From assembly GCF_001514115.1 (NCBI RefSeq), contig NZ_KQ948457.1:63829-127828 (forward strand): a stretch of 64,000 nt of DNA, written 5' to 3'. This DNA comes from Streptomyces olivochromogenes (GTDB lineage: Bacteria > Actinomycetota > Actinomycetes > Streptomycetales > Streptomycetaceae). Below are positions 38,748 to 47,888 of this stretch, piece by piece. The translations under genes and the position numbers were made by a program. The notes below the pieces were generated by a model. It ran no database searches, had not been told where the DNA came from, and saw only the letters and a program-made list of their open reading frames with translations. Position 1 is the first letter of the stretch; each line of letters starts with the position of its first letter.

Positions 38748-39392
38748 CTATTCATTGTGGCCGGTGAGTGCACTGTCGGGCTACGGAGTATCCCGCTGAC
38801 CTCGGCCGGCTGCCCCTGGGTCCGGGCTCTTGACCACGCTCAGCAGGACGGGCTGGACGATCTTCTCCTCGGCCCGTGCCCGACCAGGCCTGCACGGAAT
38901 TCCCACAGCACCGGGATGTCCGGCACGGGGCCATCCAGCTCCACGCGCGAGTGCATACGTGAAGTCCGCTGAGCGTTGCCGAGTCAGCCGTCCAGACCTT
39001 TTTCCGCTGGACGGCCAGCGCCGCTGCGACGGGCTCGCGGCCGTCGGGTGCGTCGCGGGCGGGTTCGAACCGCTGCGTAAGCGCGGTGATTTTGACCCGG
39101 TGAGCACTCGCAGCGCCCTCACCGGCCTCGACTACTTCGCCGGGAAGGTGCAGTCGTAGTAGAACGGCCCCCACCGGGGTTGGCTTCCTCATCGACGCCT
39201 TCCCGCCGTGCGTGGAGGGCACGATGAACCGCGCCTTCGCCCAGACGGACGCCTTGGCCAGCTATCCCGCCCTCCCGGCTGCGACCCACCCATCGGCGGC
39301 CACTGACCTCAGCCGTCCACGGCGGCCACCTTCTGACCGTGGCGCTCACCTGCAGCTTCTCGCTCATTTGCGGTGGGTGACACGTTCGTTGA
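38748..39392. other. Stretch without a convincing gene
   Basis: 645 bp. Overlapping minus-strand frames share pieces of plausible protein (for example VELDGPVPDIPVLWEFRAG) broken across frames, which suggests a decayed gene, but no family is recognisable. Confidence 0.4.
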
Positions 39393-39935
39393 CTAGCGGT
39401 AGTCGTCCGGGTACGACTGCATCCAAGTGTTGATCTTGTCGCGGGTCGTGACCAGCAGGCTCTGGTGCTTGTGGAGGTTGTCGAACGTGAAGTCACCGTC
39501 CAGCGCGGTCTGCATCTGCCCGATCCAGGCAAGCGGCTGCCTGAAGTGTGCTGTGCCCTTCGGGCTGGCCTTCATGGAGTTGCCGAGATCGTCGAGGTTG
39601 GTCAGGAGGCGGTTGAGGAAGTACTGGCAGTTTCCGGGGGTCCCACAGCTGTCGTTGTACGTTGCTTGCAGTACTGCGAAGGCGTCTCGTACCTGCGGCA
39701 CGGCCGCGCCCGGAGCAGCCGGGGTGGTCGGGTAGCCATTCGATGCGGCGGTGCTCGGCGTTGACGAACTCCCGATCATTTTTGCCGCAGTGCTCCCGGG
39801 CGTCGGCGTCGCCGTGACCGAGGAATCCGAGGGCCCGGACCCGGCCTCGGCGCTGTGTCCACCAGAGCAGCCGGTCGCGAGAGCGGCTGCGAGTAGCACG
39901 ACGGCCACTCCGGGTATGAGCTGGGTTTGACGCAC
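39393..39935 (-). CDS. Small secreted lipoprotein
   Basis: 180 residues from GTG 39935, preceded by GAGGAC. A type II signal peptide ends at LATGC (Cys23), then a Ser/Thr/Pro-rich linker (to about residue 75) and a folded, mostly helical domain with a Cys pair (SCGTPGNCQYF). No family assigned. The start is set by the lipobox; the upstream in-frame extension is not signal-like. Confidence 0.75.
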   Translation of the reverse strand: MRQTQLIPGVAVVLLAAALATGCSGGHSAEAGSGPSDSSVTATPTPGSTAAKMIGSSSTPSTAASNGYPTTPAAPGAAVPQVRDAFAVLQATYNDSCGTPGNCQYFLNRLLTNLDDLGNSMKASPKGTAHFRQPLAWIGQMQTALDGDFTFDNLHKHQSLLVTTRDKINTWMQSYPDDYR

Positions 39936-40350
39936 GGCTTGTCCTCGAGTTCCGGGATGATGAACAGGGCGATACGCGTGCATACCCTGTGCTGGTGTCC
40001 GCTGTCCATCTGGCGCAGGTGGAGGGGATCCGCGAGGGTGCGGACCCGGTAGGAAGTCAGGCGAGCTATTTATGACGCCGTCGCCGTCCCTGTAGTGGCA
40101 GGTCTGCGTGATCGACTGCCTCTGCACGACGGGGCGCGCGGCGCAGGCCGATACCGCGGAGTGGGTGTTGCGGCTGGAAATGGCTTCCCTCCCGCTCGAC
40201 CGTCGTGTTCCGGGTTCTACGACGGCATGGTCCAGGTGCTGTGCGAGGCGAAACAGAGCGGGCTCGCGTTGGAGTGGCGTCAGACGGCCCTCGACGGCGA
40301 CCAGGCCGACCACAGGCCGTCGGCTCCGGCCCTCTGCTCTCAGCGCCAGG
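39936..40350. other. Stretch without a gene
   Basis: 415 bp between a lipoprotein start and the mycoredoxin stop. Plus-strand open frames lack ribosome sites and recognisable content. The lipoprotein promoter must lie in the first part. Confidence 0.4.
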
Positions 40351-40623
40351 TCAGGACGAGAGTAGGTGCGGCGCGTACTCGCGGACCGCATCCAGCAGTT
40401 GCCGCTTCGACGGGTTGACCATGGCGTGCCCGGCGACGGTGACGGTGGGCACCGTCTCGTTTCCGTCCGCGACGGAGCGGACGAACGCCGCTGCGTCCTT
40501 GTCCCGCCAGATGTTCCGCTTGGTGTAACGCAGGCGCGTGAAGAGCAGGCTCAGCCGCAGGTTCATGCAGAACACGCAGCCGGGCCGCCAGTACATCACG
40601 ACGCCGTCGCTTTCCTCGGTCAT
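40351..40623 (-). CDS. Mycoredoxin/glutaredoxin-like protein
   Basis: 90 residues from ATG 40623 with GGGGGAAG upstream. Thioredoxin fold with redox motif CVFC in MYWRPGCVFC, cis-Pro in TVPTVTV and the C-terminal helix NPSKRQLLDAV. It fits actinobacterial mycoredoxin, which reduces mycothiol mixed disulfides, although the motif there is usually CGYC/CPYC. Isolated gene; the longer upstream frame lacks a ribosome site. Confidence 0.9.
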   Translation of the reverse strand: MTEESDGVVMYWRPGCVFCMNLRLSLLFTRLRYTKRNIWRDKDAAAFVRSVADGNETVPTVTVAGHAMVNPSKRQLLDAVREYAPHLLSS

Positions 40624-40672
40624 GCACTTCCCCCGTACGGTGTTGCTGTCCCTGGCGGCCGGAACTTCCAGC

Positions 40673-42031
40673 CTATGGGACACCGGGGCCCGTACCTCGG
40701 GGCGTGGCCAGGATCCCGCGGCCGCGGTCCGAGGTGATCAGCTGAGCCAGGACCGGGTCGGCGAACAGGGATATCGGGGCAATATGGTCCTCGCACACCG
40801 GGTGCCACAGGCGTAGCGCTGCACGGAGTTCGGGCCAGGCTTCGTCGCACAGGCCCGCGCGGGCCGTGCGGACCTTGGCGGGGTCGGACATTGGGTCGGG
40901 TTCGGGCCGCGGGCCGCCGCCCGCGTACAGGGTGACGACGATCGGCCCCGTACGGATCGGCGGTTCGTCGGGAGCCTGAAAGGCCGGCTGCCCGGCGAGG
41001 CGGTCGGCGACGGCGTGCACGGCCGCGTCGAACTCGGGTCCGCCGAAGGTGAGCCGGAAGCCCGGCTCGGCCGCCCGGGCCTCGTAGTCGGCGACGAGCG
41101 CCCGCACAGGTGCGGGCGCGTGCTCCTTGAGCCGCGGCAGGGGCCGCAGGTCGTGGGGGTGCGCGAGTTGGTCCTGCCGGACCAGGAGCGGCAGGAGTTC
41201 CGCGGCGAAGAGCGGGCTGAGCAGGAGGTCGTCGTTCCCCGGGCGGTACCACATCAGGCTCGCGATGTGGCCGCGCCAGTCGCCGAGCATCGCCTTCATC
41301 TGCATGCTCAGCACGTCTGCTCGCTCCCGCCCGTACTCGTGCGCCTGGGCGAACACCGACAGCGGTCCGTCGACCGCCCCGGCCAGCGCCTCGCATCGGG
41401 CCCGCTCGACCTCCGCGTCCCAGTGGTCCCGGGTGGCGCCCGGCGGCTTGCGCAGGGCGTGGAAGGACACCCACTGTCGGTGCATGAGGTCGTGGAAGGA
41501 GCCGTACCGCTCCGGTCCCTCGCCGGACCAGGAGGCGAGCCAGTACGCCGCCCACTCGCCGTCTACGTCCATGTCGTCGGGGTCGAGCAGCATGACCGCC
41601 GCGTCACCCTCAAGGGACAGGCGCAGGCAGCGCGCTAGGACCTTTGCCTCCTGAACGCCGAACGCCTCCTCACCGTCCTCGTCCTCTTCGACGTCGTCCT
41701 CCGCGAGGTCTTCCCAGACCTCGATCCAGGTGCGGTCGTCGGTGTCCCGCAGCCATTCCAGCTCCGCGGCGCCCGCCAGCCGGTAGATGAAGTTGCCCGC
41801 GTCCCGCCACCCGTTGGTGACCAGCAGGAACTCCCGCAGCGAAGGCGGCAGCCGGCGCCCCAGCCGGGCCTCGGCCGCAGCGACCTCGGCCTCACTGGCC
41901 GGCGCGAACCCGAGCCAGGCGTCCCGCACGACCTCCTGCGCGAGCGGTGCGTCCTTGTCCGGGTCGTGCCCCGCGATCCACTCCGCGCTCCACTGCTCCA
42001 GAAACGGCCGCCACGTCGTACGCTCACCCAT
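40673..42031 (-). CDS. SMI1/KNR4-family protein
   Basis: 452 residues from ATG 42031 (GGAGGGG upstream). The SMI1/KNR4 core lies at about residues 20-190: EAEVAAAEARLGRRLPPSLREFLLVTNGW and a strongly acidic loop (EDDVEEDEDGEEAF). The C-terminal half is unrecognised. SMI1/KNR4 domains occur in immunity proteins of toxin systems and in other bacterial proteins; no partner toxin gene is next to it. Confidence 0.85.
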   Translation of the reverse strand: MGERTTWRPFLEQWSAEWIAGHDPDKDAPLAQEVVRDAWLGFAPASEAEVAAAEARLGRRLPPSLREFLLVTNGWRDAGNFIYRLAGAAELEWLRDTDDRTWIEVWEDLAEDDVEEDEDGEEAFGVQEAKVLARCLRLSLEGDAAVMLLDPDDMDVDGEWAAYWLASWSGEGPERYGSFHDLMHRQWVSFHALRKPPGATRDHWDAEVERARCEALAGAVDGPLSVFAQAHEYGRERADVLSMQMKAMLGDWRGHIASLMWYRPGNDDLLLSPLFAAELLPLLVRQDQLAHPHDLRPLPRLKEHAPAPVRALVADYEARAAEPGFRLTFGGPEFDAAVHAVADRLAGQPAFQAPDEPPIRTGPIVVTLYAGGGPRPEPDPMSDPAKVRTARAGLCDEAWPELRAALRLWHPVCEDHIAPISLFADPVLAQLITSDRGRGILATPRGTGPGVP

Positions 42032-42137
42032 CGTCCCCTCCGCCTCTCGCTCTCCGTCGTCCGACTTCACCTCACCACAGGGGTACGACAACGGGTTGCG
42101 GCCCGACTCGGCTACGCCCGCCTTCCGCGGGAAGAGA

Positions 42138-43448
42138 TCAAGACCCGTGACCGCGCCCCGGCCCCGGGCTTCGAGAGAGCCAGAGGTCCCGGTTGCCCGC
42201 GATCAGCACGCGCCCGTCCGCGAGGGTGACCGCCGTTCTCGGGGGGTCCTCGCTGCAGCCGAGGCCGCCGCGTTTCCAGCCCGTGGTCGTCCCGTTGCCG
42301 ACCCAGACGGAACTGCACAGCACCGTGCGGGTGTTCGGCTTGGACTTGGGCCGGGGGGCCGAGCCGACCAGGACCGGGTGGCCCGCGGAGTCGACGGTCG
42401 CGGCAGTGATCTCGCCGGTGCCCATTGCCGAAGTGTCCATCCGGGTCCAGTGGGTGCCGTCCTTGCTGGTGAGAACCAGAGGGAGGGAGTCGTAGAAGGC
42501 GCCGGCCCTGGCATAGCCGCCCATGGCGAACCAGTGGTCCGACGCGTACAGGATGCTGTGCACCTGTGTGCCCGGTGGCATCCCGGTGATTTCGCCGGAC
42601 GTCCAGTGCGCGCCGCCGTCCGCGCTGCGCCAGAACGGGATCGTGCCCGAGGAGTGGAAGTCGAAGGCGTTGGTCGCTGCCGCGCCGAAGGCGACGACCT
42701 CCTTGCCGTTGACGCCGAAGTCGCCCACGGGTGTGGACGGTTGCCGACCGTCGATCGGCGGCAGCGGCACGCGACGCACGGTCTTGCCCGCGTCGTCGGA
42801 CGCGAACACGTACGGAGACTCCACCTGGTCGACGCTCTGGCCGCCGCCGATCAGCAGGAGTGAGCCGACCCTGACCGCGGTGTTCACCGAGGCGTCGTCC
42901 GCGGTCTCCTGCTCGGGGCGGGTGTTGAACGTCAGTGGCAGCGTGGCGAGCCGGAACTGCTCGCCGTTCGGTGCCCGGCGGGTCAACGTGGCGCCGACAC
43001 CGATCAGCGAACCGTCGTCCCACGGCACCACCACGTCGCCCGGCAGGCCGCCACCGGGCCAGCCGCTGCGCATGGAGTACGGCACGTCGGTTTCGTCGTC
43101 GGCGCCCGGCTTCGGGGTGATCGAGAGCTTCGTACAGCCGTCGGAACCAGTCCAGTTGACGTTCACATAGCGGTACCCGTTGGCGAATGTCCCCTCGCCC
43201 AGGGCGCAGTCACCCAGCGGCACCAGCTGGCGCAGACCCTCGCGGGGCGCCACGTACCCCTTGTTGTGCGGGCCGGTCACCGACGGGTAGTCCACCGCGC
43301 CCGCATACTCCTTGAACCCGAGCTCTGCCGCGCTCGTGTCCCCCGTGCCGGTGTCCCCTGCGTTGATCCTGCCGCAGCCGCCCAGTACCAGGGCCGCACT
43401 GGCTGCCAGGCTCGCGACGGCGGCGAGCCTCCCCCCACGTGTTCTCAT
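42138..43448 (-). CDS. Secreted lipoprotein with BNR/sialidase-like beta-propeller repeats
   Basis: 436 residues. Signal peptide with lipobox LGGC (Cys25). Several Asp-box-like turns (SDDAGKTVRR, SADGGAHWTSG, SKDGTHWTRM) spaced as in sialidase-type propellers. No catalytic residues of sialidases could be identified, so it is more likely a binding or scaffold propeller. GGAGGG sits very close to the ATG. Divergent from the remnant gene at 43479. Confidence 0.85.
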   Translation of the reverse strand: MRTRGGRLAAVASLAASAALVLGGCGRINAGDTGTGDTSAAELGFKEYAGAVDYPSVTGPHNKGYVAPREGLRQLVPLGDCALGEGTFANGYRYVNVNWTGSDGCTKLSITPKPGADDETDVPYSMRSGWPGGGLPGDVVVPWDDGSLIGVGATLTRRAPNGEQFRLATLPLTFNTRPEQETADDASVNTAVRVGSLLLIGGGQSVDQVESPYVFASDDAGKTVRRVPLPPIDGRQPSTPVGDFGVNGKEVVAFGAAATNAFDFHSSGTIPFWRSADGGAHWTSGEITGMPPGTQVHSILYASDHWFAMGGYARAGAFYDSLPLVLTSKDGTHWTRMDTSAMGTGEITAATVDSAGHPVLVGSAPRPKSKPNTRTVLCSSVWVGNGTTTGWKRGGLGCSEDPPRTAVTLADGRVLIAGNRDLWLSRSPGPGRGHGS

Positions 43449-43478
43449 CCCTCCACGCTACTGAACTCGAACACGTGA

Positions 43479-44399
43479 ATGCCGGGCGCTGCCATGGGGG
43501 GTGCTGCATACGGCAGCCTCGGCTACGACGGATTCCACGACTGGCCCCTGCTCCAGGACCGCTACACGCTCGCCGTCCTGTTCGAATACGCTGCCACCCT
43601 CGGCCTCATCGGCATCGAGTACGTTCCGCCCGTCGGCGCCCGCGAGGACTACCGCGACAACTGGGGCGGCGACGACCTCGACCAACTCTCCTGCTATGAC
43701 GGCCCGCTCGCCCTGTGCCTGAACCCACTCGGCGCGTACGCCACCGGCCGCGCCCCCGCCTGCATCCCCGCGCCAGACCCCGTCGACACAGACTGCCCCG
43801 GCATCAAGGGCCTGCCGAATTTCGGCATCGTCGCCCTCCATGGACTGCGTCCCGCCGATGCCCTGCTCTTGGACACCTTCGCCGACAAGACCTCCGACCG
43901 GGTGTGGACCCCGAGCGCCGTGGACACCAAGCGCACCCTGAAGGAACTCCGCTGTTGCCTCGCGCAGGCGTCCTCGCAGCCGCTGCCGCGAACCGTCACC
44001 ACCTACATCCGCGACACCGAAACCCACATGGCACCGCCGTGGGTGCGCCTTCAGACCGCGCACGCCGCTGCCGGACTGCTCGCCGACACCGCACCCGGCC
44101 GTGCCGCCGACCTGATGGAGACAGCTGTCCGGCTGCTGCCGCAGGTGGCGCCGCGCCGGCTCGGCCGTGCCGACCGGCAGCAGGCACTGCGCGGTCTCAC
44201 CAGCCTGCCCCATGACGCCGCCGCCCTCGCCGTCCCCGAGCCCGAGCGGGCGATGCGGGCCCTGCGCCTGCTGGAGGCAGGCCGGGCAGTGCCGCTCAGC
44301 CAGGCCCTGGAGACTCGCGACGACCTCAGCGACCTACGCCGTTCCCACCCATCAAGAGCGCCGCGTCGGTCGTGGAGTAGGCCCGTTGCCCACCCGTAA
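43479..44399 (+). pseudogene. Fused remnants: conserved actinobacterial protein C-terminus joined to a CHAT-protein fragment
   Basis: The frame encodes 306 residues. The first 180 (LLQDRYTLAVLFEYAATLGLIGIEYV, WGGDDLDQLSCYDG, LNPLGAYATG) look like the C-terminus of a large Streptomyces protein family. From about 44028 on (RLQTAHAAAGLLADTAPGRAADL to ALRLLEAGRAVPLSQALETRDDL) it matches the helical repeat region preceding CHAT peptidase domains. The join lacks a linker and the end runs out of frame (SRAPRRSWSRPVAHP). No ribosome site or family-like N-terminus. I read it as a deletion fusion. Confidence 0.65.
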
Positions 44400-44414
44400 A
44401 CAGCGACGTGCCCT

Positions 44415-44467
44415 GGGGAGTTTTCGGGGACTTTCACGTCTGTCCCGGGGAGTTTCGGGGGACTTTC
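44415..44467. repeat. GGGGAGTTTTCGGGGACTTTC motif, two right-hand copies
   Basis: Copies at 44415-44435 and 44447-44467, 32 bases apart, differ by one T/G shift; the left copy is at 36807-36826. They lie just before the sdaA terminator, at the inner edge of the accessory segment. Confidence 0.65.
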
Positions 44468-44486
44468 CGCCGCGTAAGCAGGGAAG

Positions 44487-44527
44487 GCCCTGACAGCGCT
44501 GAAAGATAAGAACGCGCTGGTCAGGGC
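44487..44527 (-). terminator. sdaA terminator
   Basis: GCCCTGAC (44487-44494) and GTCAGGGC-type sequence (44520-44527) pair, extended by AGCGC/GCGCT with a one-base bulge, nine bases after the sdaA stop on the minus strand. The hairpin is part of the 113-bp repeat also found at 36628-36740. Confidence 0.8.
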
Positions 44528-44535
44528 CCACTTGC

Positions 44536-45903
44536 TCAGCACTCGATGATGTTCACCGCGAGCCCGCCCCGCGCCGTCTCCTTGTACTTGACGCTCATGT
44601 CCGCGCCCGTCTCCTTCATGGTCTTGATGACCTTGTCGAGGGAGACCTTGTGGGAGCCGTCGCCGCGCATGGCCATGCGGGCGGCGGTGACCGCCTTGAC
44701 CGCTGCCATGCCGTTGCGCTCGATGCAGGGGATCTGGACGAGGCCACCGACCGGGTCGCAGGTGAGGCCGAGGTTGTGTTCCATGCCGATCTCGGCGGCG
44801 TTCTCGACCTGTTCGGGGCTGCCGCCGAGGACCTCGGCGAGGGCGCCCGCGGCCATCGAGCAGGCCGAGCCGACCTCGCCCTGGCAGCCGACCTCGGCGC
44901 CTGAGATGGAGGCGTTCTCCTTGAAGAGCATCCCGATGGCGCCGGCGGCGAGCAGGAAGCGCACGACGCCGTCCTCGTCCGCGCCCGGGATGAAGTTGAT
45001 GTAGTAGTGGAGGACCGCCGGGATGATGCCCGCGGCGCCGTTCGTGGGGGCCGTGACCACCCGGCCGCCCGCCGCGTTCTCCTCGTTCACCGCCATGGCG
45101 TAGAGCGTGATCCACTCCATCGCGTGGGCCAACGCGTCGCCCTCCGCCCGCAGCTGGCGGGCCGAGACGGCGGCGCGGCGGCGGACCTTGAGCCCGCCCG
45201 GCAGGATGCCCTCGCGGGACATGCCCCGGGAGACGCACGCCTGCATCACGCGCCAGATCGCGAGCAGGCCCTCGCGGATCTCCTCCTCGGTGCGCCAGGC
45301 CCGCTCGTTCTCCAGCATCAGGGCGGAGATCGACAGGCCGGTCTCCTTCGTGAGCCGCAGCAGCTCGTCGCCCGTGCGGAACGGGTACTTGAGCACCGTG
45401 TCGTCGAGCTTGATGCGGTCCTCGCCCACCGCGTCCTCGTCGACCACGAAGCCGCCGCCGACCGAGTAGTACGTCTTCTCCAGGACGAGTGCGCCGGAGG
45501 CGTCGTACGCGAAGACCGTCATGCCGTTGGCGTGGTACGGCAGGGCCTTGCGGCGGTGCAGGACCAGGTCGTCGGCGAAGGAGAAGGCGATCTCGTGCGT
45601 GCCGAGGAGCGAGAGGCGGCCCGACGACTTGATCTGCTCCACGCGGTCGTCGGCGCCCTCCACGTCCACGGTGCGCGGCGAGGCCCCCTCCAGGCCCAGC
45701 AGCACCGCCTTGGGGGTGCCGTGGCCATGGCCGGTGGCGCCCAGGGAGCCGTAGAGCTCCGCCCGGACGGAGGCCACGGAGTCCAGCAGCTCCTCGTTGC
45801 GCAGCCGGCGGGCGAACATGCGCGCCGCACGCATCGGGCCCACCGTGTGGGAACTCGACGGGCCTATGCCGATCGAGAACAGGTCGAAGACCGAGATGGC
45901 CAC
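44536..45903 (-). CDS. sdaA: L-serine ammonia-lyase (dehydratase), iron-sulfur type
   Basis: 455 residues, single-chain enzyme. FSIGIGPSSSHTVGPMRAA is the N-terminal signature; cluster cysteines lie in EVGCQGEVGSACSM and LTCDPVGG. It converts L-serine to pyruvate and ammonia, using a 4Fe-4S cluster in place of PLP. It is downstream of gcvT, gcvH and glyA on the same strand, so serine made from glycine can be drained to pyruvate. Its 3' end is the boundary of the accessory segment and is duplicated 7.9 kb away, yet the gene is intact. Confidence 0.97.
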   Translation of the reverse strand: MAISVFDLFSIGIGPSSSHTVGPMRAARMFARRLRNEELLDSVASVRAELYGSLGATGHGHGTPKAVLLGLEGASPRTVDVEGADDRVEQIKSSGRLSLLGTHEIAFSFADDLVLHRRKALPYHANGMTVFAYDASGALVLEKTYYSVGGGFVVDEDAVGEDRIKLDDTVLKYPFRTGDELLRLTKETGLSISALMLENERAWRTEEEIREGLLAIWRVMQACVSRGMSREGILPGGLKVRRRAAVSARQLRAEGDALAHAMEWITLYAMAVNEENAAGGRVVTAPTNGAAGIIPAVLHYYINFIPGADEDGVVRFLLAAGAIGMLFKENASISGAEVGCQGEVGSACSMAAGALAEVLGGSPEQVENAAEIGMEHNLGLTCDPVGGLVQIPCIERNGMAAVKAVTAARMAMRGDGSHKVSLDKVIKTMKETGADMSVKYKETARGGLAVNIIEC

Positions 45904-46050
45904 GGGGACTCCTCACAACAGGGGTGGTGCAGGTGGGCGGGCGCCGCGCACACCTCACGGTTCCAGTGTGCGCGGCATCCTGGTGAATCGTACGTTCCGT
46001 GCGAATTTCTGTACGAAAGTGAACTTTCGCAGGAACTGGTTCTGTACTGC

Positions 46051-46095
46051 TTCAGGCGGTACTACTTCAGGCGGTACTACTTCAGGCGGTACTAC
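46051..46095. repeat. 15-bp tandem repeat (three copies) spanning the glyA stop codon
   Basis: TTCAGGCGGTACTAC occurs three times head to tail (46051, 46066, 46081), followed by the partial copy TTCAGG. On the coding strand each unit carries CTGAAGTAG, the last Leu-Lys-stop of glyA. The first stop is used, so the extra copies extend the 3' untranslated region. Probably slippage duplication of the gene end. Confidence 0.9.
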
Positions 46096-47369
46096 TTCAG
46101 GCCGGGGTACAGCGGGTGCTTGTCGGCCAGGGCGGAGACCCGGGACTTGAGGGACTCCGCGTCGGCCGCCCCGAAGGGAGAGGGCGCCTTCAGCGCCTCG
46201 GCGATGATGTCCGCGACCTCGGTGAAGTCCTCGGCCTGGAAGCCGCGGGTGGCGAGGGCGGGCGTGCCGATGCGCAGGCCCGAGGTCACCATCGGGGGCC
46301 GCGGGTCATTCGGGATCGCGTTCCGGTTGACCGTGATGCCGACCTCGTGGAGACGGTCCTCGGCCTGCTGACCGTCCAGCTCGGAGTTGCGCAGGTCGAC
46401 CAGGACCAGGTGCACGTCCGTGCCGCCGGACAGGACGTCCACGCCGACGGCCTTGACGTCGTCCTGGACCAGGCGCTCGGCCAGGATCCGCGCGCCGTCC
46501 AGCGTGCGCTGCTGGCGCTCCTTGAAGTCGTCGGAGGCGGCGACCTTGAAGGAGACGGCCTTCGCGGCGATCACGTGCTCCAGCGGACCACCCTGCTGGC
46601 CGGGGAAGACCGCGGAGTTGATCTTCTTGGCCAGCTCGGCGGTGGACAGGATCACGCCACCGCGCGGGCCGCCCAGCGTCTTGTGGGTCGTGGTCGTGAC
46701 CACGTGGGCGTGCGGCACCGGGTTCGGGTGCAGGCCCGCGGCCACGAGGCCCGCGAAGTGCGCCATGTCGACCATCAGGTACGCGCCGACCTCGTCCGCG
46801 ATCCGGCGGAACGCGGCGAAGTCCAGCTGACGCGGGTAGGCCGACCAGCCCGCCACGATCAGCTGCGGCCTGGACTCCTTGGCGAGGCGCTCGACCTCGT
46901 CCATGTCGACCTGACCGGTCTCTTCGTTCACGTGGTACGCGACCACGTTGTACAGCTTGCCGGAGAAGTTGATCTTCATGCCGTGGGTGAGGTGCCCGCC
47001 GTGCGCGAGGTTCAGACCCATGATCGTGTCGCCCGGCTTCAGCAGCGCGAACATCGCCGCCGCGTTGGCCTGGGCGCCCGAGTGGGGCTGCACGTTCGCG
47101 TGCTCGGCGCCGAAGAGCGCCTTGACGCGGTCGATGGCGATCTGCTCGACCACGTCGACGTGCTCGCAGCCGCCGTAGTAGCGGCGGCCCGGGTAGCCCT
47201 CGGCGTACTTGTTGGTCAGGACCGAGCCCTGGGCCTCCATGACCGCGACCGGAGCGAAGTTCTCCGAGGCGATCATCTCCAGGGTGGACTGCTGGCGGTG
47301 CAGCTCGGCGTCGACGGCGGCGGCGACGTCCGGGTCCAGCTCGTGCAGGGGCGTGTTCAGAAGCGACAT
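46092..47369 (-). CDS. glyA: Serine hydroxymethyltransferase
   Basis: 425 residues. YAEGYPGRRYYGGCE, the PLP lysine in VVTTTTHKTLGGPRGG, and the family C-terminus are all present. It interconverts serine and glycine with tetrahydrofolate. Thirteen bases after gcvH, in the gcvT-gcvH-glyA-sdaA gene string controlled from the upstream glycine riboswitch. Confidence 0.98.
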   Translation of the reverse strand: MSLLNTPLHELDPDVAAAVDAELHRQQSTLEMIASENFAPVAVMEAQGSVLTNKYAEGYPGRRYYGGCEHVDVVEQIAIDRVKALFGAEHANVQPHSGAQANAAAMFALLKPGDTIMGLNLAHGGHLTHGMKINFSGKLYNVVAYHVNEETGQVDMDEVERLAKESRPQLIVAGWSAYPRQLDFAAFRRIADEVGAYLMVDMAHFAGLVAAGLHPNPVPHAHVVTTTTHKTLGGPRGGVILSTAELAKKINSAVFPGQQGGPLEHVIAAKAVSFKVAASDDFKERQQRTLDGARILAERLVQDDVKAVGVDVLSGGTDVHLVLVDLRNSELDGQQAEDRLHEVGITVNRNAIPNDPRPPMVTSGLRIGTPALATRGFQAEDFTEVADIIAEALKAPSPFGAADAESLKSRVSALADKHPLYPGLK

Positions 47370-47382
47370 CAGTCAGAAGTCC

Positions 47383-47760
47383 TTAGGAGCCGGAGAACTC
47401 GGTGTACTCGTCGGCGGAGAGCAGGTCGGCCGGCTCGTCCGTGACGCGTACCTTGAACAGCCAGCCGCCCTCGAAGGGGGCGGAGTTCACCAGCGACGGG
47501 TCGTCGACCACGTCCTGGTTGGCCTCCACGACCTCGCCGGTGACCGGCGCGTACAGGTCGCTGACCGACTTGGTCGACTCCAGCTCGCCGCAGGTCTCGC
47601 CCGCGGTCACCGTGTCACCGACCGCGGGAAGCTGGGCGTAGACGACATCGCCGAGCGCGTTGGCCGCGAACTCGGTGATGCCGACCGTCGAGACGCCGTC
47701 CTCGGCGACCGACAGCCACTCGTGCTCCTTGCTGTAGCGAAGCTGCTGGGGGTTGCTCAT
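47383..47760 (-). CDS. gcvH: Glycine cleavage system H protein
   Basis: 125 residues. The lipoyl lysine lies in GELESTKSVSDLYAP; YSKEHEWL begins the conserved fold. It carries the aminomethyl group between the P and T proteins. The P protein gene is not in the window. Confidence 0.98.
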   Translation of the reverse strand: MSNPQQLRYSKEHEWLSVAEDGVSTVGITEFAANALGDVVYAQLPAVGDTVTAGETCGELESTKSVSDLYAPVTGEVVEANQDVVDDPSLVNSAPFEGGWLFKVRVTDEPADLLSADEYTEFSGS

Positions 47761-47888
47761 GGCCTGAATTCTCCTGTATGCGGGGGAGTGCGGATGAACG
47801 GGATGACCGGGTGGTCCTGGGATACGAGACGTGACACAGCGGCGTGCGTCACGTGGGCGCGCTGGACGCGGCCCTTTCGGCCCCGAAG

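Noticed and set aside
38781..39222. Two overlapping minus-strand open frames of 113 and 156 codons
   Set aside because: No recognisable product, no ribosome site, and fragments of plausible protein jump between frames; at best a decayed gene.
40095..40528. Several plus-strand open frames of about 100 codons
   Set aside because: They overlap each other and the mycoredoxin gene, lack ribosome sites and have no recognisable composition.
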